A DNA stretch of 60,600 bases. Origin: Porphyromonas sp. HMSC065F10. Lineage in GTDB: Bacteria > Bacteroidota > Bacteroidia > Bacteroidales > Porphyromonadaceae. The stretch covers positions 1 to 60,600 of the forward strand of contig NZ_KV793774.1 of assembly GCF_001808555.1 (NCBI RefSeq). Reading direction: 5' to 3'. The notes below the pieces were generated by a model. That model searched no databases and was not told where the DNA came from. It was given only the letters and a program-made list of their open reading frames with translations. Shown here one piece after another: positions 15,537 through 23,665 of the stretch (position 1 is the stretch's first letter; every line of letters begins with the position of its first letter). A program made the translations under genes and the position numbers.

Positions 15537-17901
15537 GCCAATGCGATGGGCGATCGGTCTCCTGCTGCTCCTCTGCTCCCTCGCTGCTGAGGCGACGGAG
15601 GTGCTTCGGGGACGTGTGACAGACACGGAGGGGAGGCCGATGCCGGGTGTCACCATCAGGGTACGACCTCTGCAGGAGAGCAAGGTCGTCGTGGCGATGG
15701 TGACCAATAAGGAGGGAAGGTACAGCTTTTCTCTTGCCCCCGGCGACTATCGGGTGACTGCCGGACTGATGGGCTACAGGGAGGAGACGAGGTCGGTGTC
15801 CCTCCCGATGAGAGAGACGGTAGACTTTGTCCTCAAGGAGGATCCAAAGCTGCTCGGCGAGGTGGTGGTGCTCGCTCCCTCGCACGAGCGCGCCTTACAG
15901 CATCAGGCGCTCTCCGCCATGAGTCTCGACGTCAGCTCCGTGATCTCCTCCCTCAGCAGCCTCAGCGACTTGGTGGGGCAGTCCTCCGGGGTCAATGTCC
16001 GTGGTCAGGGAGGGCTGGGCTCAGGCGTGGAGCTGTCGATCAATGGTCTCGGTGGTCAGGCGATCCGCTACTTCATCGACGGGGTCCCGCTCTCCTCCCG
16101 CGGGAGTGGTCTTAGCCTCGAGACGCTGCCGGCCAATATCGTTGACCGAATAGAGATCTACAAGGGCGTGGTCCCCCCGGAGCTGGGGATGGATGCGCTC
16201 GGGGGGGCGGTGAATATCATCACCAGGAAGAGCCGGGCGAGCTTCTTGGATGCCTCCCTGAGATTTGGCTCCTTCGGCACCATCGGTGCAGATCTGCACG
16301 GACAATATCGCCATGCAGCGAGCGGGCTTACGCTTCGCCCCACGCTGAGCTGTCTCTCCAGTCGGAATAACTATACGATGAAGGGGGTGTCGGTCTGGGA
16401 TGAGGAGGCGTACGACTTCGTCCGGAGGGACCTCCCCCGCTTCCACGATGGGTACCGCACCCTCACCGCCGGGGTGCAGCTCGGGGTGACTCAGGTGCGG
16501 TGGGCCGATGAGGCACTCCTCGGGGTGCAGTACACCGGGAGTGACAAGGAGATCCAGACCGGGTTTATGCAGACCCTCGTGATAGGCGAGGCGACCAGGC
16601 GACGGTCCGACCTGAGCCTCACAGGCAGGTATGCCAAGAAGGATCTGCTGACCCCGGGACTCTCGGCTCAGATCGATGCCGCTGTCGCGAGAGATCACAT
16701 GCTGCTCGCTGACACCACCTACAGGAAGTATTCGTGGGACGGCACCTCCGTAGAGACCAATTACAGTGAGGTGACCCGCCGGGGGAAGGCACTCCGTCAC
16801 ACGCTCCGTCCCGGTCTCTCGGCGCGAGTCAATCTCTCCTATGACCTGAGGAAATGGGGGAAGCTCAACTTCAATTACCAGCTCTCTCTTGTCGAGAACC
16901 ATCGCTACGACGACTACGACACCTCTTTTGACGAAACGAAGGACCGGATGGCACGGCACATTCTCGGCCTCTCCTACGGCGGCTACCTCCTCAACGGCAG
17001 GCTCCATGCGCTCACTTTCGTCAAGGACTACCTCTACACCGTCTCCATAGGTCAGTCTGACCTCGAGTGGCTCACCGGCTCGACCGACGTGCCCTCTCAC
17101 TTTACGAAGAATAACATCGGCTATGGTCTCGGGCTGCGGTATGCCCCGCTGGAGGCGCTGTCGGTAAAGGGCTCCTTTGAGTACGCCACGCAGCTCCCGT
17201 CTGCCCGCGAGCTGATGGGTAATGGGATCACCATTTATCCCAATTTCAAGCTCCGCCCCGAGAGAGCATACAACCTCAACCTTGTGCTCTATGGCCAGAC
17301 CGCCCCGGCGCAGAGCCATTTCCTCAATTACGAGGCGACGCTCTTCTACCGCGATGTGCACGACTTCATCCACCGGGTGGTCCATAGCGATGTGGAGAGC
17401 CAGTATGAGAATATCGGCACCTCCCGGATCGTCGGGCTGGAGGGGGAGCTGAGGTACACCTACGACTCCCTCCTGGACATCACGCTCAATGGCACCTACA
17501 CCGATGAGCGGGACCGGACAAGGCAGGATCGCTACGGCAAGACCAATGCCACCTACGGCTACCGGATCCCCAATCGCCCCTGGCTCTACGGCAATCTGAT
17601 CACCGGACTGACCATGAGGGAGCCCTTTGGGATCAATATGAGCAAGATCCGGCTCAATCTCTCCCTCGGGTACATCAAGTGGTTTTACCTCACCTGGGCA
17701 GCCTTTGGCTCCCGTGAGTCTAAGGCGATCATCCCCAGCCAGTACAATCTCTCCGGAGGGGTCACGTGGTCCTTCCGCCACAATAGATACTCCATCTCGC
17801 TGCAGGGCGACAACCTCCTGGATCGTCCGCTCTACGACAACTATATGCTGCAGAAGCCGGGGCGCTCCGTCTACTGCAAGCTCCGTCTATTCCTCAATTA
17901 A
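15529..17901 (+). CDS. TonB-dependent receptor of the riboswitch operon (XusA-like position)
   Basis: A 790-residue outer-membrane receptor. Signal peptide, then a carboxypeptidase-regulatory-like domain (about 22-105; LRGRVTDTEGRPMPGVT), a plug with VNVRGQGGLGSG and YFIDGVPLSSRGSG, EIYKGVVPPELG and ALGGAVNIITRKS, then the beta barrel ending in an aromatic/hydrophobic residue context (LRLFLN). The start was taken as ATG 15529, which overlaps the chelatase stop; a GTG at 15520 is also possible. From the B12 riboswitch and the gene neighbours, the substrate is probably a corrinoid, tetrapyrrole or metal-chelate complex. The XusABC comparison would favour a metal complex. Confidence 0.92.
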   Translation: MSRPMRWAIGLLLLLCSLAAEATEVLRGRVTDTEGRPMPGVTIRVRPLQESKVVVAMVTNKEGRYSFSLAPGDYRVTAGLMGYREETRSVSLPMRETVDFVLKEDPKLLGEVVVLAPSHERALQHQALSAMSLDVSSVISSLSSLSDLVGQSSGVNVRGQGGLGSGVELSINGLGGQAIRYFIDGVPLSSRGSGLSLETLPANIVDRIEIYKGVVPPELGMDALGGAVNIITRKSRASFLDASLRFGSFGTIGADLHGQYRHAASGLTLRPTLSCLSSRNNYTMKGVSVWDEEAYDFVRRDLPRFHDGYRTLTAGVQLGVTQVRWADEALLGVQYTGSDKEIQTGFMQTLVIGEATRRRSDLSLTGRYAKKDLLTPGLSAQIDAAVARDHMLLADTTYRKYSWDGTSVETNYSEVTRRGKALRHTLRPGLSARVNLSYDLRKWGKLNFNYQLSLVENHRYDDYDTSFDETKDRMARHILGLSYGGYLLNGRLHALTFVKDYLYTVSIGQSDLEWLTGSTDVPSHFTKNNIGYGLGLRYAPLEALSVKGSFEYATQLPSARELMGNGITIYPNFKLRPERAYNLNLVLYGQTAPAQSHFLNYEATLFYRDVHDFIHRVVHSDVESQYENIGTSRIVGLEGELRYTYDSLLDITLNGTYTDERDRTRQDRYGKTNATYGYRIPNRPWLYGNLITGLTMREPFGINMSKIRLNLSLGYIKWFYLTWAAFGSRESKAIIPSQYNLSGGVTWSFRHNRYSISLQGDNLLDRPLYDNYMLQKPGRSVYCKLRLFLN

Positions 17902-17911
17902 TCACGACATC

Positions 17912-19207
17912 ATGAAGAAAAACTTCGCAACACTCCTTATCTCCTCACTCCTGACCCTCGGTCTCCTCTCCTCCTGCGGGGAGGACACCCCTGATCCTAC
18001 GCCTACGCCTGTAGAGGCGGAGGGCTTCGACCTCTGGATCCCGGTCAAGGGAGCCACCGGCAAGACTCAGAAGGAGTATGACCAAAATATCATCGTCCGT
18101 GCCAAGGATCTCACGAAGGGGACGATCTCCATCACCGGGAAAGGCGCCGATACGGGTGGTACGTCACTCACCCCACACATCATCTATAGGGACGGCTATT
18201 ACTACGGTGTATCGAGGGAGGGCAACTTCGGGAAGTTTGAGGTCGGTGCCACGGTCCGGACGATCAAGGAGTTTCCACTGCCGATGATCAAGGATCGGCA
18301 GTTCTCCCACGCCTGGTTCGATCGGAAGACGGTCGTGCTGGTCGGCTCCACCGGTAAGCAAAAGGAGGTCTCCTGGGCGAGGATCGATACGCAGGAGATG
18401 AAGCTCCTCGACTCCGGCACACTGGCCCTGAAGGCTCCGGCTGTGGATGAGATTTTCTGTGCCAGTGGTCTCCTCGGCTATCGCCGGTCGGATAATACAC
18501 TCATCTTCCCCCACATCTACATCTCCAAGAAGCGCAGTGACCGAGCAAAGATGCTCCGCGGAGAGATCTACGTCGCCTTCATCGACGCGGCGACGATGCA
18601 GGTGAAGTCGGTCGACACCGATAAGCGGGCGGACTGGCTCGGATCTATGTCCTTTGGGGACAATAGGACCTGCAACACCTTTACCGACAAGGCGGGAAAC
18701 TTCTACTTCGTGGCCGCCAAGATCCTCAAGGAGACGACGAGACCAAGTACCACAGCACAGCGGAGCCTTATCCTCCGCGTCAATAGCGGTGCTATGGAGA
18801 CAGACAAGTCCTACGACGCCTACGATCAGCCTCGGGGCAAGATCATCGATCTTACTCCGGTCAGCGACGATGAGGTGATGCTCTACGTCCAGGATCCCAA
18901 GCAGGCTACGCCCGGCAATCCCATCTGGGACTCGGCAAAGAATAGGTACGTCTTCTTCTGGCAGATCCTGAACCTCCGCACCCACAAGGTACGCCGCATC
19001 GAGGGCGTACCCCTCTCTGTCGGCAACTTCAGCCACTTCGCCGCACCCTCGGGAGGCAAGGTCTTCCTCGGTGCCAATGTGGCGAGCGGCAATAGCTGCA
19101 TCTACATCTACGACCTCAAGAGTGGCAAGGTGTCCAAGGGCGCTGAGCTGGAGGCCGGCTTTGAGATCGAGCGTATAGTCCCGGTCTATCGTAAATCCAT
19201 TAAGTAA
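17912..19207 (+). CDS. DUF4374 lipoprotein 1 (XusB-like)
   Basis: A 431-residue lipoprotein: MKKNFATLLISSLLTLGLLSSC, then a Pro/Thr linker (DTPDPTPTP) and a beta-propeller-like DUF4374 domain. Shared family landmarks are FDLWIPV, KGADTGGTSLT, YYYGVSREGNFGKF, ASGLLGYRRSDNTLIF and YVQDPKQATP. The best-known member, Bacteroides thetaiotaomicron XusB, is a surface lipoprotein that binds siderophores and works with a TonB receptor (XusA) and a PepSY protein (XusC). The same order is seen here. The start at 17912 is set by the lipoprotein signal; the open frame continues upstream inside the receptor gene. Surface ligand capture is inferred. Confidence 0.88.
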   Translation: MKKNFATLLISSLLTLGLLSSCGEDTPDPTPTPVEAEGFDLWIPVKGATGKTQKEYDQNIIVRAKDLTKGTISITGKGADTGGTSLTPHIIYRDGYYYGVSREGNFGKFEVGATVRTIKEFPLPMIKDRQFSHAWFDRKTVVLVGSTGKQKEVSWARIDTQEMKLLDSGTLALKAPAVDEIFCASGLLGYRRSDNTLIFPHIYISKKRSDRAKMLRGEIYVAFIDAATMQVKSVDTDKRADWLGSMSFGDNRTCNTFTDKAGNFYFVAAKILKETTRPSTTAQRSLILRVNSGAMETDKSYDAYDQPRGKIIDLTPVSDDEVMLYVQDPKQATPGNPIWDSAKNRYVFFWQILNLRTHKVRRIEGVPLSVGNFSHFAAPSGGKVFLGANVASGNSCIYIYDLKSGKVSKGAELEAGFEIERIVPVYRKSIK

Positions 19208-19221
19208 CTCACAATATCGTT

Positions 19222-20523
19222 ATGAAACTCAAGAATATACTCATCACCCTCATCGTCGCTCTTGCGACTCTCTCCCTCTCCTCCTGCGAGGAGTCAGGGA
19301 AGGATACTCCCAACCCCGCCGAGGAGACCGGATCGATCGACCTCTGGATCCCCCTCAATGATCTCAGTGGCTCCATGAAGGGCCAGGATGCCTACGTCAT
19401 CCTGAAGGCGGACGACCTCTCCAAGGGGACCCTCAGCGTGGAGGGCAAGGGTGCCGACATCAGCGGCACATCCCTCACGTCCAATGTGGTCTACCGTAAC
19501 GGCTACTACTATAGTGTCTCGCGAGCAGGCAACTTCGGGAAGTTTAGGATCACCGGCACCGCCGCCGAGATGATCAAGGAGATCCCTACGCCTCAGGTAC
19601 TCGACCGTCGCTTCGCTCACGCCTGGATCAACGACAGCCACATCGTGCTGATGGGGTCGGCCGGCGATGATAAGCGGGCGGTCAATTGGGTGCTCATCAA
19701 TACCGACGAGATGCGGGTGGAGAAGGAGGGACAGCTTGAGCTGGAGGCTCCGCAGGAGAATGAGCAATTCAACTCCAGTGGCCTCCTCGGCTACCGCAAG
19801 TCGGATAACACCCTCATCTACGTCTATGTCTATATGCCCCTGAGCAAGAAGTCCAAGCTCCTCCGGGAGCGTCGCAACGAGTACTATGTGGCATTCATCG
19901 ACGCATCTACGATGAAGGTCAAGAAGGTCGAGAGCGATAGCCGCGCCGGCTTTATCGGCTCCACCTCCTATGGCGACACGCAGACCCGCCACACCTTCAC
20001 CGATGCGGAGGGCAACTTCTACTACATCGCCTGCGACATCCTGATGGAGGATGGCGTCAAGCCCGGCTCCTCATCCTCGACCCGTCAGGCAAGTAAGCTC
20101 TTCCGTGTCAAGAGTGGCGAGACCGCCATTGACAAGAGCTACGAGGGCTATGGTCAGGAGCGCGGTAAGATCGTGGACATGGCTCTGCTCAATGACAATG
20201 AGCTCCTCCTCTACGTCCAGGATCCGAAGCAGGCCACGCCCGACAATCCTACCTGGAACTCAAAGACCAACCCCTATGTCTTCTTCTATCAGGTGCTCAA
20301 CTTCCGCACCCACACGGTGAAGCGTCTGACGGACATCCCGCTCTGCAGAGGATCCTTTGCTCAGGGAGCTGACGTGAGAGACGGCAAGGCCTATATCGGT
20401 GCCAATGTGAATGATGACCCCAGTGCCCGCTTCTACGTCTACGACATCAAGAGTGGTAAGGTGACGAAGGGAGCCGACCTCGCCTCCGGCTACGAGATCA
20501 GCCGGGTCATGTCGGTGAAGTAA
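19222..20523 (+). CDS. DUF4374 lipoprotein 2 (XusB-like), tandem paralog
   Basis: A 433-residue paralog of the preceding gene, starting 14 bp after it. Signal peptide MKLKNILITLIVALATLSLSSC. The same landmarks recur along the full length: IDLWIPL, KGADISGTSLT, YYYSVSRAGNFGKF, SSGLLGYRKSDNTLIY and YVQDPKQATP. The two copies differ most in the charged loops (for example SKKSKLLRERRNEYY against SKKRSDRAKMLRGE), which may reflect different ligands. Probably a tandem duplication kept because each copy recognises a different complex, or because they form a heteromeric surface cap on the receptor; both are inference. Confidence 0.88.
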   Translation: MKLKNILITLIVALATLSLSSCEESGKDTPNPAEETGSIDLWIPLNDLSGSMKGQDAYVILKADDLSKGTLSVEGKGADISGTSLTSNVVYRNGYYYSVSRAGNFGKFRITGTAAEMIKEIPTPQVLDRRFAHAWINDSHIVLMGSAGDDKRAVNWVLINTDEMRVEKEGQLELEAPQENEQFNSSGLLGYRKSDNTLIYVYVYMPLSKKSKLLRERRNEYYVAFIDASTMKVKKVESDSRAGFIGSTSYGDTQTRHTFTDAEGNFYYIACDILMEDGVKPGSSSSTRQASKLFRVKSGETAIDKSYEGYGQERGKIVDMALLNDNELLLYVQDPKQATPDNPTWNSKTNPYVFFYQVLNFRTHTVKRLTDIPLCRGSFAQGADVRDGKAYIGANVNDDPSARFYVYDIKSGKVTKGADLASGYEISRVMSVK

Positions 20524-20532
20524 TCCCCCGCA

Positions 20533-21975
20533 ATGAAGCACTGGAAGCAACTGCATCGGATCCTCGGGACGATCCTCGCGCCGCTCTTTGTCCTCTGGCT
20601 CATCTCCGGGTCGGTGATGATCTTCAGCAGCTATCCCCGGCTGGGGGATGCGGCTGACAGGGTCGCCGACACCATCCCGGAGCTGCTGCCACCCTTAGAC
20701 AGCGTGAGGAGTCGCCTGCCGGAGGGGGAGCGCTGTACGGCGCTCGCTCTCGGCACCACCTATGGCGTCCCCACCTTTACCATCGAGACCGACTCGGGGA
20801 CGAGGCTGACGCTGAGAGCCGACAGTACGCTCGCCCCGGTGGATCCCAAGGCGATGCCCGAGGAGTGGTGCCGAAGCTATGCGGGTCGCTTCAGCAGCTA
20901 CCCGATAGCGCACATCGACACGCTCCGGAGCATCGACACCTGGACCGCCTATGAGCGGAATAAGAAGGAACTGCCGATCTACCGCTTCGTCTTCGATGAC
21001 CCGGAGGGGACCTGGCTCTACCTCTCGGGAAAGAGTGGGAGGGCGCTCCAGTGCTGCACCAAGCGAGAGCGGATCGTCTCCTCGCTGGGGACCGTCCCCC
21101 ATATGTTTTACTACCCCGGGCTGCGGAGCAATAGATCGCTCTGGGTCTGGGTGGTCAGCCTCCTCGGTGGACTGGGCGGGGTGATGTGCCTCAGCGGACT
21201 GGTGGTGGGGATCCATATGCTGATCCGCCACTACAGGCGCCGGCACCGTCTCGGCAGTCCATACCGTGGGACCTTCCGCTGGCACCACATCGCCGGTTGC
21301 CTCTTCGGTCTCTCCCTGATGCTCTTCGCCCTCAGTGGAGCCTCTTCGCTCATTGACCTCTCGGACTTCCCGACACCGAGGCACGACAAGAGTCTCGCCA
21401 AGCGGTCGCGGGCGGAGGATCCGGTTGACCTCTCCCTCTTCGCCACCGACTATCGTAAGCTCGCTGCACGGACCGGGGTCACGGGGATTGCCTGGCGTCA
21501 GTACGGCACCAAGCCCTACTATGAGGTGACCTACGGAGAGAGGAGTGAGACCCTCGACGGGAGTGACCCGAGCCTGGCACCGCTGTGGCTCACGGAGAGT
21601 GATCTGCGGAGCAAGCTGGAGCCGGTCTTTGGCAGTCCGATGAGGATCGAGCTGATCGATGAGTATGACAATTACTACGCCTACAATCGGGGAGACTACG
21701 AGCTGCCGATCTATCGGGTGAGTGTCGAGGACGCAGATGGGAGCCGGCTCTATGTCAGCCCCACCGGTGGCTACTCGCGCTACTTCAGTCGCAACGATCG
21801 GCTGCAGAAGTGGCTCTACCCCTTCTGCCACAACCTGAGGTCAAAGTTCTTCTCCGAGCATGGGACGATCCGCCTTGTGGCGATGCTGACGCTCGTGCTG
21901 GGCGGACTGGTGGTCTCCGTGACCGGAGTGGTGATGGGGTGGCGCTACCTGAGGCGGCTGACTCGACGAAAGTAA
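20533..21975 (+). CDS. PepSY-associated membrane protein (XusC-like)
   Basis: A 480-residue inner-membrane protein of the PepSY_TM family. Four membrane spans are seen: near 10-32 (ILGTILAPLFVLWLI), about 205-235 (VWVVSLLGGLGGVMCLSG), about 253-275 (GCLFGLSLMLFALSG) and about 448-472. Two PepSY domains lie in the periplasm between them. Conserved histidines in LHRILG, VPHMFYYPG, FRWHHIAG and FCHNLRSKF are candidate heme or metal ligands. Relatives such as XusC and FoxB-like proteins are thought to reduce imported ferric-siderophore iron in the periplasm. Here it may reduce a metal centre or corrinoid. It is the last gene of the riboswitch operon. Confidence 0.88.
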   Translation: MKHWKQLHRILGTILAPLFVLWLISGSVMIFSSYPRLGDAADRVADTIPELLPPLDSVRSRLPEGERCTALALGTTYGVPTFTIETDSGTRLTLRADSTLAPVDPKAMPEEWCRSYAGRFSSYPIAHIDTLRSIDTWTAYERNKKELPIYRFVFDDPEGTWLYLSGKSGRALQCCTKRERIVSSLGTVPHMFYYPGLRSNRSLWVWVVSLLGGLGGVMCLSGLVVGIHMLIRHYRRRHRLGSPYRGTFRWHHIAGCLFGLSLMLFALSGASSLIDLSDFPTPRHDKSLAKRSRAEDPVDLSLFATDYRKLAARTGVTGIAWRQYGTKPYYEVTYGERSETLDGSDPSLAPLWLTESDLRSKLEPVFGSPMRIELIDEYDNYYAYNRGDYELPIYRVSVEDADGSRLYVSPTGGYSRYFSRNDRLQKWLYPFCHNLRSKFFSEHGTIRLVAMLTLVLGGLVVSVTGVVMGWRYLRRLTRRK

Positions 21976-22059
21976 GGTCCTCGTAATCTGTGACCTATGC
22001 TTAGTTATGCTACCGATACCGGAACTGCTGCACGGAGAGCAGGTGGAGACGCCCTCAGA

Positions 22060-22141
22060 CTAATACCGATATTAGATTTGTCTAATACCGGTATTAGAGA
22101 AACCTAATATCGGTATTAGACAAATCTAATATCGGTAAAAG
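22060..22141. repeat. 22-bp-period palindrome array B (4 units)
   Basis: Units start at 22060, 22082, 22104 and 22126: CTAATACCGATATTAG, CTAATACCGGTATTAG (a perfect palindrome), CTAATATCGGTATTAG and CTAATATCGGTAAAAG. Spacers are ATTTGT, AGAAAC and ACAAAT. The first and third spacers are reverse complements, so the whole array has dyad symmetry. Lies between the riboswitch operon and the corrin operon. TAGATTTG, which fits a -7 element, is created across a unit-spacer junction at 22073-22080 and again on the other strand at 22121-22128. Confidence 0.93.
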
Positions 22142-22145
22142 AATT

Positions 22146-22236
22146 AGGGGTCCACACCCTGCTGAGAGCCGGCCCTCCCGGGGCGGGTGACAGATAGACC
22201 CGGATCACGAGGTCTGCCGATCGCAGTAGATACCTG
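22146..22236 (+). promoter_or_regulatory. Structured leader of the corrin operon with TPP-riboswitch-like blocks
   Basis: GGGGT (22147-22151), GCTGAGAG (22161-22168) and ACCCGGATCAC (22198-22208) occur in the order and pairing (GGGT with ACCC) of a THI box. A P3a-like GC hairpin lies between them. The 3' part instead folds as AGGT/ACCT (22210-22213, 22232-22235) around CTGC/GCAG and lacks the canonical P4/P5 sequence. It may be a degenerate TPP element or an unrelated structured leader. No cobalamin box is present here. Confidence 0.25.
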
Positions 22237-22237
22237 A

Positions 22238-23665
22238 ATGAATGAGATAGAAGATCGTATGAAGAGAGGAAAGATATATGTCGTCGGGATCGGTCCCGGC
22301 AGTCCGGAGCAGGTGACACCTGCCGTGGAGCAGGTGCTTCGTCAGGCCGATGTAGTGGTGGGGTACAAGTACTACTTCCGCTTCGTTGAGCCGCTGCTCC
22401 ACGAGGGGGCGGAGTGCATCGATACCGGCATGCGTCAGGAGCGTGAGCGGGGAGAGCTCGCCTTTGAGCGGGCGGAGGCGGGTGCCACCGTCTGCATGAT
22501 CAGCTCCGGTGACGCAGGCATCTACGGGATGGCCCCGCTGCTCTATGAGATGCGGGATGAGCGGGGGAGTGAGGTGGAGCTGGAGACCCTCCCGGGGATC
22601 TCCTCCTTCCAGATGGCAGCGGCACTCCTCGGTGCCCCGATCGGTCACGACTTCTGCTCCGTCTCCCTCTCTGACCTGATGACCCCCTGGGCGGTGATCG
22701 AGCGGAGGATCGTGGCGGCAGCGGAGGGCGACTTCGTCACCGCCGTCTTCAATCCCCGCAGCCGGCAGAGGTACTGGCAACTGACTCGCCTCGTGGAGCT
22801 CTTTCTCCTACACCGCAAGGGGGACACCCCTGTCGGCATCGTCTATCAGGCCGGCCGACCGGAGCAGAGGGTGCAGGTCACGACACTGGATCACCTGGAC
22901 GAGGCGGAGGTGGATATGCTGACGATGATCCTGATCGGCAATAGTCAGAGCTACATCTCCGGTGACCATATCGTCACGCCGAGAGGGTACTACCGCGAGG
23001 AGGAGCAGGAGGGCTCTGTCGGTGCCAAGATCATGAGCGAGAGCTTCCACACCATCCTCCCGCTCCTCAAGCATGCCGACCGATACGATACCGGACACCT
23101 CTGGGCGCTACTCCATGCCGTCCACACGACGGCAGACTTTGAGATGGAGGAGCTGCTCCACACCGATCCTGAGGCTGTGCGGCGGATCTATGAGCGGATA
23201 AGCTCCGGCGCAGTCGACACCATCGTGACCGATGTTACGATGGTGGTCTCCGGGATAAGGAAAAAGGCCCTTGAGCGGTATGGGCTGGAGGCCAAGTGCT
23301 ACCTCCACGACCCTCGCATCGCGGAGATGACGGCGGGCGGTAAGCTCACCCGCACGCAGGCGGGGATCCGTCTGGCGGTGAAGGATCATCCCCGGGCGCT
23401 CTTCGCCTTTGGCAACGCCCCCACGGCGCTGATGGAGCTCGCCGACCTGATCCATCAGGGGAAGGCTGAGCCGGCAGGCATCATCGCCGCACCGGTGGGC
23501 TTTGTCCACGTCTGTGAGTCTAAGCATATGATCAAGCCCTTCCGGGAGATCCCCAAGCTGATCATCGAGGGGCGCAAGGGCGGGAGCAACCTCGCTGCCA
23601 CGCTCTGCAATGCGATCCTGAGCTATGACGATGCGGCGGCGATACGCCCCGGCAGAGACGTATGA
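22238..23665 (+). CDS. cbiHC: CbiH-CbiC fusion: cobalt-factor III (C17) methyltransferase and precorrin-8X methylmutase
   Basis: A 475-residue two-domain corrin enzyme. Residues about 8-245 are a CobJ/CbiH-type SAM methyltransferase (YVVGIGPGSPEQ, MISSGDAGIYGM, LPGISSFQMAAALLG, VFNPRS) that methylates C17 and drives ring contraction. Residues about 265-470 are CbiC/CobH precorrin-8X methylmutase, with the catalytic His in LLHAVHTTADFEM, and DVTMVVSGI and GNAPTALMEL. The start was left at ATG 22238; ATG 22259 (MKRGKIYV) is a good alternative that begins right at the methyltransferase strand. It is the first gene of the corrin operon, and its stop overlaps the next start by 4 bp. Confidence 0.93.
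   Translation: MNEIEDRMKRGKIYVVGIGPGSPEQVTPAVEQVLRQADVVVGYKYYFRFVEPLLHEGAECIDTGMRQERERGELAFERAEAGATVCMISSGDAGIYGMAPLLYEMRDERGSEVELETLPGISSFQMAAALLGAPIGHDFCSVSLSDLMTPWAVIERRIVAAAEGDFVTAVFNPRSRQRYWQLTRLVELFLLHRKGDTPVGIVYQAGRPEQRVQVTTLDHLDEAEVDMLTMILIGNSQSYISGDHIVTPRGYYREEEQEGSVGAKIMSESFHTILPLLKHADRYDTGHLWALLHAVHTTADFEMEELLHTDPEAVRRIYERISSGAVDTIVTDVTMVVSGIRKKALERYGLEAKCYLHDPRIAEMTAGGKLTRTQAGIRLAVKDHPRALFAFGNAPTALMELADLIHQGKAEPAGIIAAPVGFVHVCESKHMIKPFREIPKLIIEGRKGGSNLAATLCNAILSYDDAAAIRPGRDV

Noticed and set aside
22146-22236. A second cobalamin riboswitch ahead of the corrin operon
   Set aside because: No B12 box, no CCCGCTACTGT core and no GGGAA block; only TPP-like blocks are seen.
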